From an uncultured Trueperaceae bacterium (GTDB lineage: Bacteria > Deinococcota > Deinococci > Deinococcales > Trueperaceae), in contig CALMXZ010000013.1 in assembly GCA_937873495.1 (NCBI GenBank), forward strand, positions 1-64,000: a stretch of 64,000 bases of DNA, read 5' to 3'. The notes under the pieces were generated by a model. The model did no database searches and was not told where the DNA came from. It was given only the letters and a program-made list of their open reading frames with translations. Below are positions 41,182-49,289 of the stretch, piece by piece. Every line of letters starts with the position of its first letter. Position 1 is the stretch's first letter. The translations under genes were made by a program, and so were the position numbers.

Positions 41182-42159
41182 TCAGGCGTTCTCTATCACT
41201 TCGGCGGAGGAGAAGTCGCCGAGGATGTAGGCGTAATCGCCCGGGTTCACGCGCGAGAGGAGGCCGCGCATCATGATCATGATCGTCTCCTCGTACGGCG
41301 CGGTGAACACGTCGAGCTCCTCGAACGTCTGGGCGTTGAACACGCGCGCCAGGACGGTGCCGCCCTTCACGGACTTGCCGAGGCGGTCCATGAGCACTTC
41401 CGGCTGGAACATGCCGCCGTTGGTCGGGCGGACCAGGATGCGGCGGCGCATGAGGTACTGCTTCTTCGGCAGGACCTTCTTGCCTTCCCACATGCCTAGT
41501 TCGATCATGACGTTGAACACGCCCTGGACGCACTTCTCCAGGTAGTTCGGGTCGTTGGCCGGGATGGAGCCGCCCACTTCGACGACGACGGACGGCTTGC
41601 CCTGCTCGATCGCGAGGTCGGTGAGGGTGCCGGAGTGCACCGCCTTGGCGTGCTCGAACAGGATCTCGGTCCCGTAGATGCGCGAGAGCTGGCGCGAGCG
41701 CTCGTGCGTCTCGTTGCCGCCCGCATGGGTGAGCACGTAGTCGATGCCGCTCTCGACGCCGCCGCAGTGGAAGTCGAGGAGGTAGTCGACCTTGGAGACG
41801 AAGTTGCTCGAGATGGCGTGCGCCATCTGCTGCGTCAGCCAGCCGCCCTTGTCGCCGGGGAACACGCGGTTCATGTTGTTCATGTCGGTGTTCATGCCCT
41901 GGCCGGTCGTGCGCGTGAACGATTCGAACGCCACGGGGTTGCCTAGCGGTATCGCGAGGATCTTCCCTTTGAGCTTGGCGGGGTCGACGCGCCTGAGCAC
42001 TTCGCGTATGACGAGCACGGCGTAGGCTTCGTCGCCGTGGGACGTCGAGAAGAGGCCGAGGGTCGGACCCGTGCCGGCGCCCTGGAGCGTGTGCATGCCG
42101 ATGCTGAGGTTCTCACCGGACGACCTCGTGGTTACCGGTAGCCATTCGAACTTGACCAT
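41182..42159 (-). CDS. M14-family AstE/AspA-like zinc hydrolase
   Basis: 325 residues. Zinc ligands His41/Glu44 (STSHGDEAY) and His in LLDFHCGGVES. NMNRVFPG supplies the substrate Asn/Arg. The C-terminal beta domain ends YAYILGDFSSAEV. Predicted to remove an acyl group from an N-acyl amino acid or similar. The start overlaps the M20 stop (TGATG), and it is last in the amidohydrolase-M20-M14 unit. Confidence 0.85.
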   Translation of the reverse strand: MVKFEWLPVTTRSSGENLSIGMHTLQGAGTGPTLGLFSTSHGDEAYAVLVIREVLRRVDPAKLKGKILAIPLGNPVAFESFTRTTGQGMNTDMNNMNRVFPGDKGGWLTQQMAHAISSNFVSKVDYLLDFHCGGVESGIDYVLTHAGGNETHERSRQLSRIYGTEILFEHAKAVHSGTLTDLAIEQGKPSVVVEVGGSIPANDPNYLEKCVQGVFNVMIELGMWEGKKVLPKKQYLMRRRILVRPTNGGMFQPEVLMDRLGKSVKGGTVLARVFNAQTFEELDVFTAPYEETIMIMMRGLLSRVNPGDYAYILGDFSSAEVIENA

Positions 42160-43619
42160 CAGTTGTTCCCTTTCTTCTCATCCCCGATGCGGAGGTACTC
42201 GACGAACGTGGCGCAGACGGACTTGATGTTGTCCTTGAGGCCTTCGACCACGGCGTACTCGTTGGGGGCGTGGATGAGCCCGCCGTGTCCGAGGCCGTAG
42301 GCGATGAACGGGACGTTCAGGTACTCGTTGGTGAAGAGGTACGCGGGGCCGGAGCCCGGGTAGATGGGCCAGATCTCGCCGTTCGTGTGGCCAGCCTTGT
42401 CCATGGCCACGACGGCGGCGCGGGCCAGGTCGGAGTCGGGGTCGGACTTGGAGAACGGCGTCACCTCGCTGAACGTGACGCTGACTTCCGGGTAACCGTG
42501 CTCCGCGAGGTGGTCGAGGACGCTCTGGATGATCTTGTCGCCGTTCATGTTCGGGACCATCCGGACGTCGATCTTGACGCGCACGCGGTAAGGCACGATG
42601 GTCTTCTGGCCCGGGCCGGTGTAGCCGCCGTAGATGCCGTCGATGTTGAAGGAGGGGGTGAAGAGGAACTTCTCCATCAACGCCCGCCCCTCGAGGCCGT
42701 CCGTGAAGCGGGCGACATCGGCGCGCTCGGCGAACATCTGCGTGTCGAACGTGGTGAGCAGCCTGTCGAGCAGCTGCCTGTCCGTGTCGCCCGGGGGCAG
42801 CACGTCGTCGTAGAAGCCCTTCACGAGGACCTTGCCGTCCGGTGTGCGCAGGGTGGAGAGGGCGTGTACGAGGCGCCACACGGGGTTGTCGATCCAGGCG
42901 CCGTTCATGCCGTGGATGTCGACGCTGCGGGGGCCGCCCCAGTCGCCGCCCTTGATCTCGAGCTCGAAGTAGGCGATGCCCTTGTTGCCGAGCAGGACCT
43001 TCGGCTTGCCGTTCTCGTCCTGGCGTAGGCCAGGCAGGTAGACGCCGTCGGCCACGCGCAGCTCGTCGGCATGCTCCGGCACGAACTTCTTGAGGTTCTG
43101 GCTGCCCACTTCCTCCTCGCCCTCGATCACGAAGATGAGGTTGATGGGCGTGTAGCCGAGCACGGCCTGCATCGACTTGACCGCGCTGAAGAAGTTGACG
43201 AGCGGACCCTTGGAGTTGGTGATGCCGCGCCCAACGACGCACGGGCCGTAGCCTTCGACGTCGACGATGTCGGCGCTGAAGGGCTCCACGTTCCACTCCT
43301 CGAGCGGCTCGGGCGGTTGGACATCGTACAGGCAGTAGACGATGAGGGTGCCGGCGTCGGGGTCCTCGCTGTCAAGGCGCCCGTACACGACGGGGCTGCC
43401 GCTCTCGTACTCGACCAGGCGCGCGTCCTGCGATCCGAGGTCGCGGATCATGTCGCGGACCATGGTGGCGGCTTCCTGCACGCCCCAGTTCTGTGCGGCG
43501 ACGCTCGGCTGCCGCACGAGCCTCTTGATCTCGTCGAGGTAGCCGTCGAAGTTCTGGTCGATGTGCTCGTAGAGCTTGGCCAGGGCCTCGTCGAGGCTCA
43601 TGCTTCTCGTGACGGACAT
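42159..43619 (-). CDS. M20-family dipeptidase-like protein lacking two metal ligands
   Basis: 486 residues, AGGAGG upstream of the ATG. The family is clear from DVQPPEPLEEWNVEPF, EGEEEVGSQNL (166-176) and LIHAPNEYAVVEG. However, the zinc-binding His of the expected GHYDVQPPEP motif is Leu (CLYDV, 96-100), and the bridging Asp of GRG..DDKG reads GRGITNSKG (130-138). Both changes are certain in the DNA as given. It may bind one metal, use other residues or be non-catalytic. It lies between an amidohydrolase and an M14 hydrolase in one operon. Confidence 0.83.
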   Translation of the reverse strand: MSVTRSMSLDEALAKLYEHIDQNFDGYLDEIKRLVRQPSVAAQNWGVQEAATMVRDMIRDLGSQDARLVEYESGSPVVYGRLDSEDPDAGTLIVYCLYDVQPPEPLEEWNVEPFSADIVDVEGYGPCVVGRGITNSKGPLVNFFSAVKSMQAVLGYTPINLIFVIEGEEEVGSQNLKKFVPEHADELRVADGVYLPGLRQDENGKPKVLLGNKGIAYFELEIKGGDWGGPRSVDIHGMNGAWIDNPVWRLVHALSTLRTPDGKVLVKGFYDDVLPPGDTDRQLLDRLLTTFDTQMFAERADVARFTDGLEGRALMEKFLFTPSFNIDGIYGGYTGPGQKTIVPYRVRVKIDVRMVPNMNGDKIIQSVLDHLAEHGYPEVSVTFSEVTPFSKSDPDSDLARAAVVAMDKAGHTNGEIWPIYPGSGPAYLFTNEYLNVPFIAYGLGHGGLIHAPNEYAVVEGLKDNIKSVCATFVEYLRIGDEKKGNN

Positions 43620-43634
43620 GTACGCTCCTCCTGT

Positions 43635-44393
43635 CTAGTCGAGCTTGAGCAGCTTGCGGGCGGTGCCGCCGAGGATCTTGGCGCGCGACTCCTCGCTCAC
43701 GTCCATCTCGCGGATGGGGTCGAGGTTGTACTTGAAGCGCCACGTCCGGTTCGGGTTGGCGTCGGAGCCGTAGAGGATCTTGTCGTCGGAGCGCATCCAG
43801 TCGAGCATCTCTGGCCCGATGCGCGGGATGAGCCTGGCGACCTGCGCGAAGGTCAGCGTGGTGTCCAGGTAGACGTTCGGGTGCTTGCCGGCGATGTAGG
43901 GGTCCGGGCCGAACGGGTTGCCGTGCGCGATGATCATCGTGGTGTTCGGATGCCGGATGGCGAGTTCGTCGATCAGTAAGGGGTCACCGAACTTGATCAC
44001 GCCTTCCCGCAGGAACACGCCGCCCGTGTGGAACAGGACGGGCAGGTCGAGCTCGGCGCACTTCTCCATGAGCGGAGACACGCGGGGGTCGTCGATGGAG
44101 AAGTGCTGGATGGGCGGGTGGAGCTTCAGGCCGCGGAAGCCGTGGTTCCTGACCAGCTCCTCGAAGTCCTTGACGGCGTTCTTGCGGGTGGGGGTGACGG
44201 AGGCGAAGCCCGCGAGCCTGCTGGGGTGCTTCTCGACCAGCGACGCGATCAGGCGGTTGGACTCCTCCAGCTCCTCCTGGTCCTGACCGAGCGCCAAGAC
44301 GACGGAGAGCTGGATGCCCTCCTTGTCCATCTCGGCGAGGAAGTGATCGACGTCCGTCCTCGGTTGGATGTGGGTGTGAAAGTCGATTACCAC
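43635..44393 (-). CDS. ACMSD-type amidohydrolase (amidohydrolase_2)
   Basis: 252 residues from the GTG at 44393 (GGAGGG upstream). A TIM-barrel metal hydrolase/decarboxylase: His6-x-His8 (DFHTHIQ), LKLHPPIQHF, VLFHTGG, IIAHGNPFG and LYGSDANP. A close paralog lies at 46835. Relatives decarboxylate or hydrolyse small carboxylates. First gene of a three-gene unit; two GTCGAC cores lie about 105 bp upstream. Confidence 0.85.
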   Translation of the reverse strand: MVIDFHTHIQPRTDVDHFLAEMDKEGIQLSVVLALGQDQEELEESNRLIASLVEKHPSRLAGFASVTPTRKNAVKDFEELVRNHGFRGLKLHPPIQHFSIDDPRVSPLMEKCAELDLPVLFHTGGVFLREGVIKFGDPLLIDELAIRHPNTTMIIAHGNPFGPDPYIAGKHPNVYLDTTLTFAQVARLIPRIGPEMLDWMRSDDKILYGSDANPNRTWRFKYNLDPIREMDVSEESRAKILGGTARKLLKLD

Positions 44394-44786
44394 GGAACCC
44401 TCCGACCTTTCTGGCCCGGCCGGCGGTCGTGGCGGACCAGTTCTGGGTGTGGCGGCGCTCGGTTGTGCGCATGCCCGGGGCGTCCCCGGACAATATGTCG
44501 ACTGTCGACAGCCGCCTGGCGCAGAACATAGCACAGGCGGGCGCGCGCCATGTGGACGGCGCGCATGGGCGGCGGATAACGGGTGCCACCTCCACGCGCG
44601 GGCCCCGCGCACCCCTTCCGTCGAGACGCGGTGCGCGGACCGCGCCACCTCCACGCGCAGGGGCCGTGACCGGTCGTGCAGTACATCGCGCCGACCGGGC
44701 GCGAGGCCGGTAGACTTGGGGGCATCGACCTAGAGGGTTGGTGTTGGTGGCGGTAGGCGAGACGGGGCGGGAGGGCCCCACGATCG
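44394..44786. other. 393-bp intergenic region between divergent amidohydrolase and GntR genes
   Basis: It holds the GTCGAC operator pair (44497-44509), a possible minus-strand -10 box TATGTT (44530-44525) with no good -35, and a 15-bp direct repeat GCCACCTCCACGCGC at 44585-44599 and 44644-44658. No convincing coding sequence. Confidence 0.5.
44497..44509. promoter_or_regulatory. paired GTCGAC operator
   Basis: TGTCGAC-T-GTCGACA (44496-44510) is a 15-bp palindrome built from two GTCGAC cores 7 bp apart. It lies roughly 8-20 bp downstream of the transcription start expected from TATGTT. Confidence 0.6.
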
Positions 44787-45524
44787 ATGACGTTGCATAA
44801 CGGTAAGCAGGCGACCAAGAGGAAGAACCTCACGGGGCACATCGTGGCGGTGCTTACCGAGCGCATCATCCAGGGCGCCTACCCGCCCGACGCTCCCCTG
44901 CGCGAGATCGAGATAGCTGACGACCTCGGAGTCAGTAGGTCGCCGCTGCGCGAGGCCTTGCGCGTGCTGTCGGAACAAGGGCTGGTCGACATCGCCGCCG
45001 GCAAGGGCGCCAGGGTAGCCCCCCTGACGGTCAGGGCCGCGGGGGAGTTCTACGACGTCCGCGCCGTGATCGAGTCCTACTGCACGCAGCTGTCCGTTGA
45101 GGTGTGTTCCGACGCCCAGTTGGCCCAGCTCATGGGGGCGTTCGCGAGCCTCGAGAGAGCCGCCTCGGAAGGGGACGTGGCGGGCTTCCAGGACCAGAAC
45201 ACCGACTTCCACCTGCTGCTCTACTCCTTCTGCCAGAACAAGACGCTCGTCTCCGTCGTCGACACGGTCTGGAAGCGCGGCGCGCGGTACTCGCGGCTGC
45301 TGCGCCTCGACAGCGGCAGGTCAAAGGCGATCCTCGAGCGCAAGCGCGAACTGGTCAGGCTGATCTGGAGCCGGGACGCCCAGGGCGCAGCCGAGTGCGT
45401 GCGCGGCATCATCCTCTCAGGTAAGGAGGACGTGCTGGCCGCGATCGCGGCCGGTGACCCGTTCACGTACTGGGAGAAGGCCAAGGCGCGGCAGCGGTTC
45501 GCAGAGGTGGACTCGGTCAAGTAG
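44787..45524 (+). CDS. FCD-type GntR transcriptional regulator
   Basis: 245 residues, paralog of 40364. Winged HTH: IVAVLTERIIQGAYPPDAPL, ADDLGVSRSPLREALRVLSE, GLVDIAAGKGARVAPL. The FCD domain has FYDVRAVIESY and DFHLLLYSF. It sits between two operons that both carry GTCGAC sites (44393 minus, and the 46659/46835 pair), which makes it the nearest candidate repressor. Confidence 0.9.
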   Translation: MTLHNGKQATKRKNLTGHIVAVLTERIIQGAYPPDAPLREIEIADDLGVSRSPLREALRVLSEQGLVDIAAGKGARVAPLTVRAAGEFYDVRAVIESYCTQLSVEVCSDAQLAQLMGAFASLERAASEGDVAGFQDQNTDFHLLLYSFCQNKTLVSVVDTVWKRGARYSRLLRLDSGRSKAILERKRELVRLIWSRDAQGAAECVRGIILSGKEDVLAAIAAGDPFTYWEKAKARQRFAEVDSVK

Positions 45525-45539
45525 GCGGGCGCCATGCTT

Positions 45540-45572
45540 ACGGTCGTGGCTTGCGGCGCAAGCCACGACCGT
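45540..45572. terminator. bidirectional terminator hairpin
   Basis: A 15-bp perfect stem: ACGGTCGTGGCTTGC (45540-45554) with 45558-45572, over a GGC loop, just past the GntR stop. Confidence 0.6.
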
Positions 45573-45610
45573 GAACCGACTTACCCGAGTAGTGCGCGAA
45601 ACGCGTCGCC

Positions 45611-45648
45611 GCCGGGCGCGCCGCGGGTCAGACCCTGGCGCGCCCGGC
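45611..45648 (-). terminator. hairpin after the M14 gene
   Basis: GCCGGGCGCGCC (45611-45622) pairs with GGCGCGCCCGGC (45637-45648). It lies 10 bp past the M14 stop on the minus strand. Confidence 0.5.
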
Positions 45649-45657
45649 GACCTGAGT

Positions 45658-46659
45658 TCAGGCCAGCTGCTTCAGGGGTACGGCCGACTGACCGTCGCCG
45701 ATGATGTACGCGTAGTCGCCCGGCTGGACGGCCGACATCAGGGCGCGCATCTGGAAGATGATCGCGTCGTCCCACGGCGCCAGGATGCGCCCGGTCTCCT
45801 CGAGCGTGTAAGGGTCGAAGATGGTGCCTAGCACGGTGTCCTTCGCCAACGGCACGTTGAGTTCCGCCAGGCCGACGTTCGGCACGAAGATGCCGCCGGT
45901 CGGTATGCGGATGAGGGTGCGCCTGGTCATGACCACCTGGGAGTCCGGCAGGACGATCTCTCCCGCGACCATGCCGTAGTGCACCATGATGTTGCGGACA
46001 CCCCGCAACGCCTCCTGCATGTACTCGCCGTTCTGCATGAGCAGGCTGCCGCCTATCTCTGGCACGATGCACGGCACGCCCAGCTGGGCCGCGTACGCGG
46101 TGAGGGAGCCTTCGAAGAACGGACCGCGGTAGGCGACCTTCAGGCCGAAGAGCCGCGACAGTTCGTACGTCTGCTTGGCCCACTCGTCCTGCGACTCCTT
46201 GATGTAGATGTAGTGGATCAGGCGCTCGACCGAGCCGCCGTCGATGTGGATCACGGCAGTGCACCGCGGTACGAGGTCGGCCAGGGCGGCCGCCAGGCGC
46301 TCGGAGATCCACCCGTCCTTCTTGCCGGGGAACACGCGGTTCATGTTGAGCATGTCGAACGGCGTGTTCCTCGTCTCCTGCTCGAGTGAGAGCGGGTTGC
46401 CGACCGGGACGAGCAGCAAGGTTCCCGACAGCGACTTCGGATCGGTGGCCGCGAGGAGATCCTTGATCACCTTCGTGGCGTAGATCTCCTCGCCGTGGAT
46501 GGCGGCGACGACCATCAGGGTCTTGCCGGGCCGCGAGCCGTGCACGACGTGCACGGGGATGGCCAGGTCGTGGCCGCTCGACAGCCGGCCGACCTGCAGG
46601 TTGGCCATCCCGGTGGTGCCCGGGGCTACGCTCACGCCTTCGAGTTTGAACGGGTCCAT
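45658..46659 (-). CDS. M14-family AstE/AspA-like zinc hydrolase
   Basis: 333 residues from the ATG at 46659 (GAGGAGG upstream); the frame continuing to 46842 crosses the operator region. Zinc ligands His55/Glu58 (AAIHGEEIY) and His in AVIHIDGGS; NMNRVFPG supplies the substrate Asn/Arg. Close to the protein at 60029 (both HGEE and HIDGG). It is transcribed alone, divergent from the amidohydrolase-importer operon at 46835, with matched promoters and operators on both sides. Confidence 0.87.
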   Translation of the reverse strand: MDPFKLEGVSVAPGTTGMANLQVGRLSSGHDLAIPVHVVHGSRPGKTLMVVAAIHGEEIYATKVIKDLLAATDPKSLSGTLLLVPVGNPLSLEQETRNTPFDMLNMNRVFPGKKDGWISERLAAALADLVPRCTAVIHIDGGSVERLIHYIYIKESQDEWAKQTYELSRLFGLKVAYRGPFFEGSLTAYAAQLGVPCIVPEIGGSLLMQNGEYMQEALRGVRNIMVHYGMVAGEIVLPDSQVVMTRRTLIRIPTGGIFVPNVGLAELNVPLAKDTVLGTIFDPYTLEETGRILAPWDDAIIFQMRALMSAVQPGDYAYIIGDGQSAVPLKQLA

Positions 46660-46675
46660 CTCTGCCTCCTCGTTT

Positions 46676-46727
46676 TTGTCGACAATCGCTCGTTCCGGAG
46701 TGTAAGTCGAGCCCGCGACCCTGTCAA
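46676..46727 (-). promoter_or_regulatory. promoter and operator of the 46659 M14 gene
   Basis: Minus strand: TTGACA (46727-46722), a 17-bp spacer and TACACT (46704-46699). The perfect operator TTGTCGACAA (46685-46676) lies at about +7 to +16, where a bound protein would block start of transcription. Confidence 0.7.
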
Positions 46728-46762
46728 TCGCCGCCTGAATAAGCGCGTTGCAGACGGAGAAC

Positions 46763-46808
46763 TTGACAGCAGTAGAAGCCACAATGCTATCTTCGTGACA
46801 GTCGACAA
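46763..46808 (+). promoter_or_regulatory. promoter and operator of the 46835 operon
   Basis: TTGACA (46763-46768) and extended -10 TGCTATCTT (46785-46793, spacer 19). The operator CAGTCGACAA (46799-46808) lies at the expected start site. It mirrors the minus-strand promoter 36 bp away. Confidence 0.65.
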
Positions 46809-46834
46809 TCCCCCAAACCCAAGAGGAGGTCTTT

Positions 46835-47587
46835 GTGATCATTGACTTTCACACCCACGTGCAACCTGGTACCGACCTACCTGCCTTCCTGGCGGAGATG
46901 GACGCCCAGGGGATCGACATCTCGGTCATCCAGTCGTTGGGGGCCGACCAGGACACGCTCGACAAGGCCAACCCCCACATCGAGAAGGTGGTGGCTCAGC
47001 ACCCGGACAGGTTGATCGGCTTCGCGTCCGTCATGCCGACGCACAAGAACGCCGTGAAGGACCTCGAAGCGCTCATCGCCTCCGGCTTCAAGGGCCTGAA
47101 GCTGCACCCGCCCATCCAGCACTTCTCGGTTGACGACCCCCGCCTTGCCCCGCTCATGGACAAGTGCGCGGAACTGCGCATACCCGTGCTCTTCCACACG
47201 GGCGGCGTCTTCTTGAGGACCGGGGTCATCCGCTTCGGCGACTCGCTGCACTTCGACGAGCTCGCCATCCGGCACCCGGACACCACGATCATCATGGCCC
47301 ACGGCCAGCCGTTCTCCCACGACCCCTACATCGTCGGCAAGCACCCCAACGTGTACATGGACACCTCCGTGCGCTTCACGAACATCGCACGCTTGATCCC
47401 CAACATCGGCCCCGAGCTCCTGAGCTGGATCAGGTCGGACGACAAGGTCATCTACGGCTCCGACGCGAGCCCGACGAAGCTCTGGCGGTTCAAGCACAAC
47501 CTCGACCCGATCAAGGAGATGGCCTTCACGGAGGAGGCGCGCACGAAGATCCTGAGCGGCACGGCCAAACGACTGCTGGGGCTGTGA
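46835..47587 (+). CDS. ACMSD-type amidohydrolase (amidohydrolase_2)
   Basis: 250 residues from a GTG with AGGAGG upstream. Metal motifs: His6-x-His8 (DFHTHVQ), LKLHPPIQHFSVDDPR, VLFHTGGVFL, IMAHGQPFS and IYGSDASP. It is highly similar along its length to the protein at 43635, an obvious duplication. First gene of an operon that continues with a binding protein, DppB and DppC; it should act on what that importer brings in. Confidence 0.87.
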   Translation: MIIDFHTHVQPGTDLPAFLAEMDAQGIDISVIQSLGADQDTLDKANPHIEKVVAQHPDRLIGFASVMPTHKNAVKDLEALIASGFKGLKLHPPIQHFSVDDPRLAPLMDKCAELRIPVLFHTGGVFLRTGVIRFGDSLHFDELAIRHPDTTIIMAHGQPFSHDPYIVGKHPNVYMDTSVRFTNIARLIPNIGPELLSWIRSDDKVIYGSDASPTKLWRFKHNLDPIKEMAFTEEARTKILSGTAKRLLGL

Positions 47588-47666
47588 CTCGTCTCTGGCG
47601 ACAGGAGGTGGCCTCGTCAACCAAGCTGTCAGGCGGTCACGCAGCGACTCTCATCCAAGGAAGGAC

Positions 47667-49211
47667 GTGAACGAAGTGCGCAAGATACGTTCGGTGCTAC
47701 TGCTGTTTCTCCCCGCGGCTCTCATGCTCGGCGGCCTCGCGGTCGCGCAGGGGCAGCGGGAGGTCGTGGTCGGCCTCGCGGGCGATCCCCCCGGCGGCGA
47801 CCCGCACAAGGCCCGCGGGGCCCAGGGCGGACACATCCTCTTCAACCTGCATGCCGGGCTCGTCGAGCTGAGCGGCGACATGGAGAGGGTGTCTCCGATG
47901 CTCGCCTCGTCCTGGGAGCAACTCGACGCGCTCACCTGGCGTTTCCAGCTGCGAGAGGGCCTCGCCTTCCACAACGGCGAGCCGTTCAACGCCGCCGCCG
48001 TCGAGTACTCGTTCAAGCGCCTCATGGACCCCGCCGCGGTCCGCCTGAACTCCGACTTCCCCAACTTCGAGGCGATCGAGGCGGTGGGCGACTACGTCGT
48101 CGAGGTCCGGCTCAAGGCTCCTGTCCCGAGCTTCATGGCGGTGCTGTCCGGCTTCCTCGTCGTGCCACCGCAGTACACCTCCTCCGTCTCCGAGGAGCAG
48201 TACGCGCTCAACCCCGTGGGCATCGGCCCATACAAGTTCGTCAGCTGGCAGCCGGGGCAGCCGTTCGTGATGGAGGCGTTCGACGGCTACTGGGCAGGTA
48301 GGCCGGCCCTGGACCGCCTGGTGTTCCGTCCGATCCCGGAAGCGTCAACGCGCTTGGCCGAGCTCCTCGCCGGCACGGTCGACATCATCGCCGCGCCGAA
48401 CTACGACGACCTGAAGCAGATAGATGGCAACGCCGCCACCCGCGTGGAAGCCGCGCCGGGCAGGCGCACCGTCTTCCTGAACATGGACCACATCGCCGGC
48501 CTCGAGCCGTTGCAGGACGCCAGGGTTCGTCAAGCTATCGCCCATGCCGTCGACAGGCAGCTCCTGATCGACACGCTGCTCGGCGGCTACGGCGAGCCGC
48601 TCGCCACCCTGTGGCGCGCCGACATGTTCGGCTACGACCCAACGCTCGAACCCTACGCCTACGATCCCGACGAGGCGATGCGCTTGCTGAGCGAAGCGGG
48701 TTACCCGGACGGCTTCGCCGTGCGGATGCTCACCAGCGAGATCGTCATCAACAAGGGCCTCGAGGTCGCGGAGGCGGTGGCGTCGATGCTGACGGACGTC
48801 GGCATCGTCACCGAGGTCGTCGTGGTGCCCGACCAGGTCAGGCGCAACATGTACATCGCCAACGTCAACCGCGACCACCTCCAGCCCGGCGAGGTCGAGC
48901 CCATGTGGTTGGCGAACTGGGGCGCCGGCATCCCGGACGCCACGAGCGCCCTGCTGGGGCTGCTGCACACCTCGGGCACGTCCTCGTTCACGAGGATCCC
49001 CGAGCTGGACGCCAGGATCGACGCCTTCGCGTCCGAGGGCGACGAGGCGGTCCGCGTTGGCATGGCGCACGACCTCCAGGACTACCTGTACACCGAGATG
49101 CTGCAGGTCCCGCTCTTCCTCCAATCGAACCTGTACGGCGTCAACGAACGCCTCGACTGGTCCGCGCGGAAGGACGAGTACGTGCTGGGGATGGACATCT
49201 CCATCCGCTAG
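47667..49211 (+). CDS. family 5 ABC substrate-binding protein
   Basis: 514 residues from a GTG (47667) with AAGGAAGG upstream. Signal peptide about 1-28 (GGLAVAQ), no lipobox. Subgroup mark GLAGDPPGGDPHKARGAQGG is shared with 28384 and 61163. Further: LREGLAFHNGEPFNAAAVEYS, NPVGIGPYKFVSW, VRQAIAHAVDRQLLIDTLLG. It delivers substrate to the DppB/DppC pair downstream. Confidence 0.93.
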   Translation: MNEVRKIRSVLLLFLPAALMLGGLAVAQGQREVVVGLAGDPPGGDPHKARGAQGGHILFNLHAGLVELSGDMERVSPMLASSWEQLDALTWRFQLREGLAFHNGEPFNAAAVEYSFKRLMDPAAVRLNSDFPNFEAIEAVGDYVVEVRLKAPVPSFMAVLSGFLVVPPQYTSSVSEEQYALNPVGIGPYKFVSWQPGQPFVMEAFDGYWAGRPALDRLVFRPIPEASTRLAELLAGTVDIIAAPNYDDLKQIDGNAATRVEAAPGRRTVFLNMDHIAGLEPLQDARVRQAIAHAVDRQLLIDTLLGGYGEPLATLWRADMFGYDPTLEPYAYDPDEAMRLLSEAGYPDGFAVRMLTSEIVINKGLEVAEAVASMLTDVGIVTEVVVVPDQVRRNMYIANVNRDHLQPGEVEPMWLANWGAGIPDATSALLGLLHTSGTSSFTRIPELDARIDAFASEGDEAVRVGMAHDLQDYLYTEMLQVPLFLQSNLYGVNERLDWSARKDEYVLGMDISIR

Positions 49212-49228
49212 GCCCCCGCTGAACGAAC

Positions 49229-49266
49229 GGCCGCTCGGGAGCGCGTCCTCACGCTCTCGAGCGGCC
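49229..49266 (+). terminator. stem-loop between binding protein and DppB
   Basis: A 15-bp stem with one G-T pair (49229-49243 with 49252-49266), 8-nt loop. Same position as the other importer hairpins. Confidence 0.55.
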
Positions 49267-49289
49267 CGGATCCTCTGGAGGGAGAGTGC

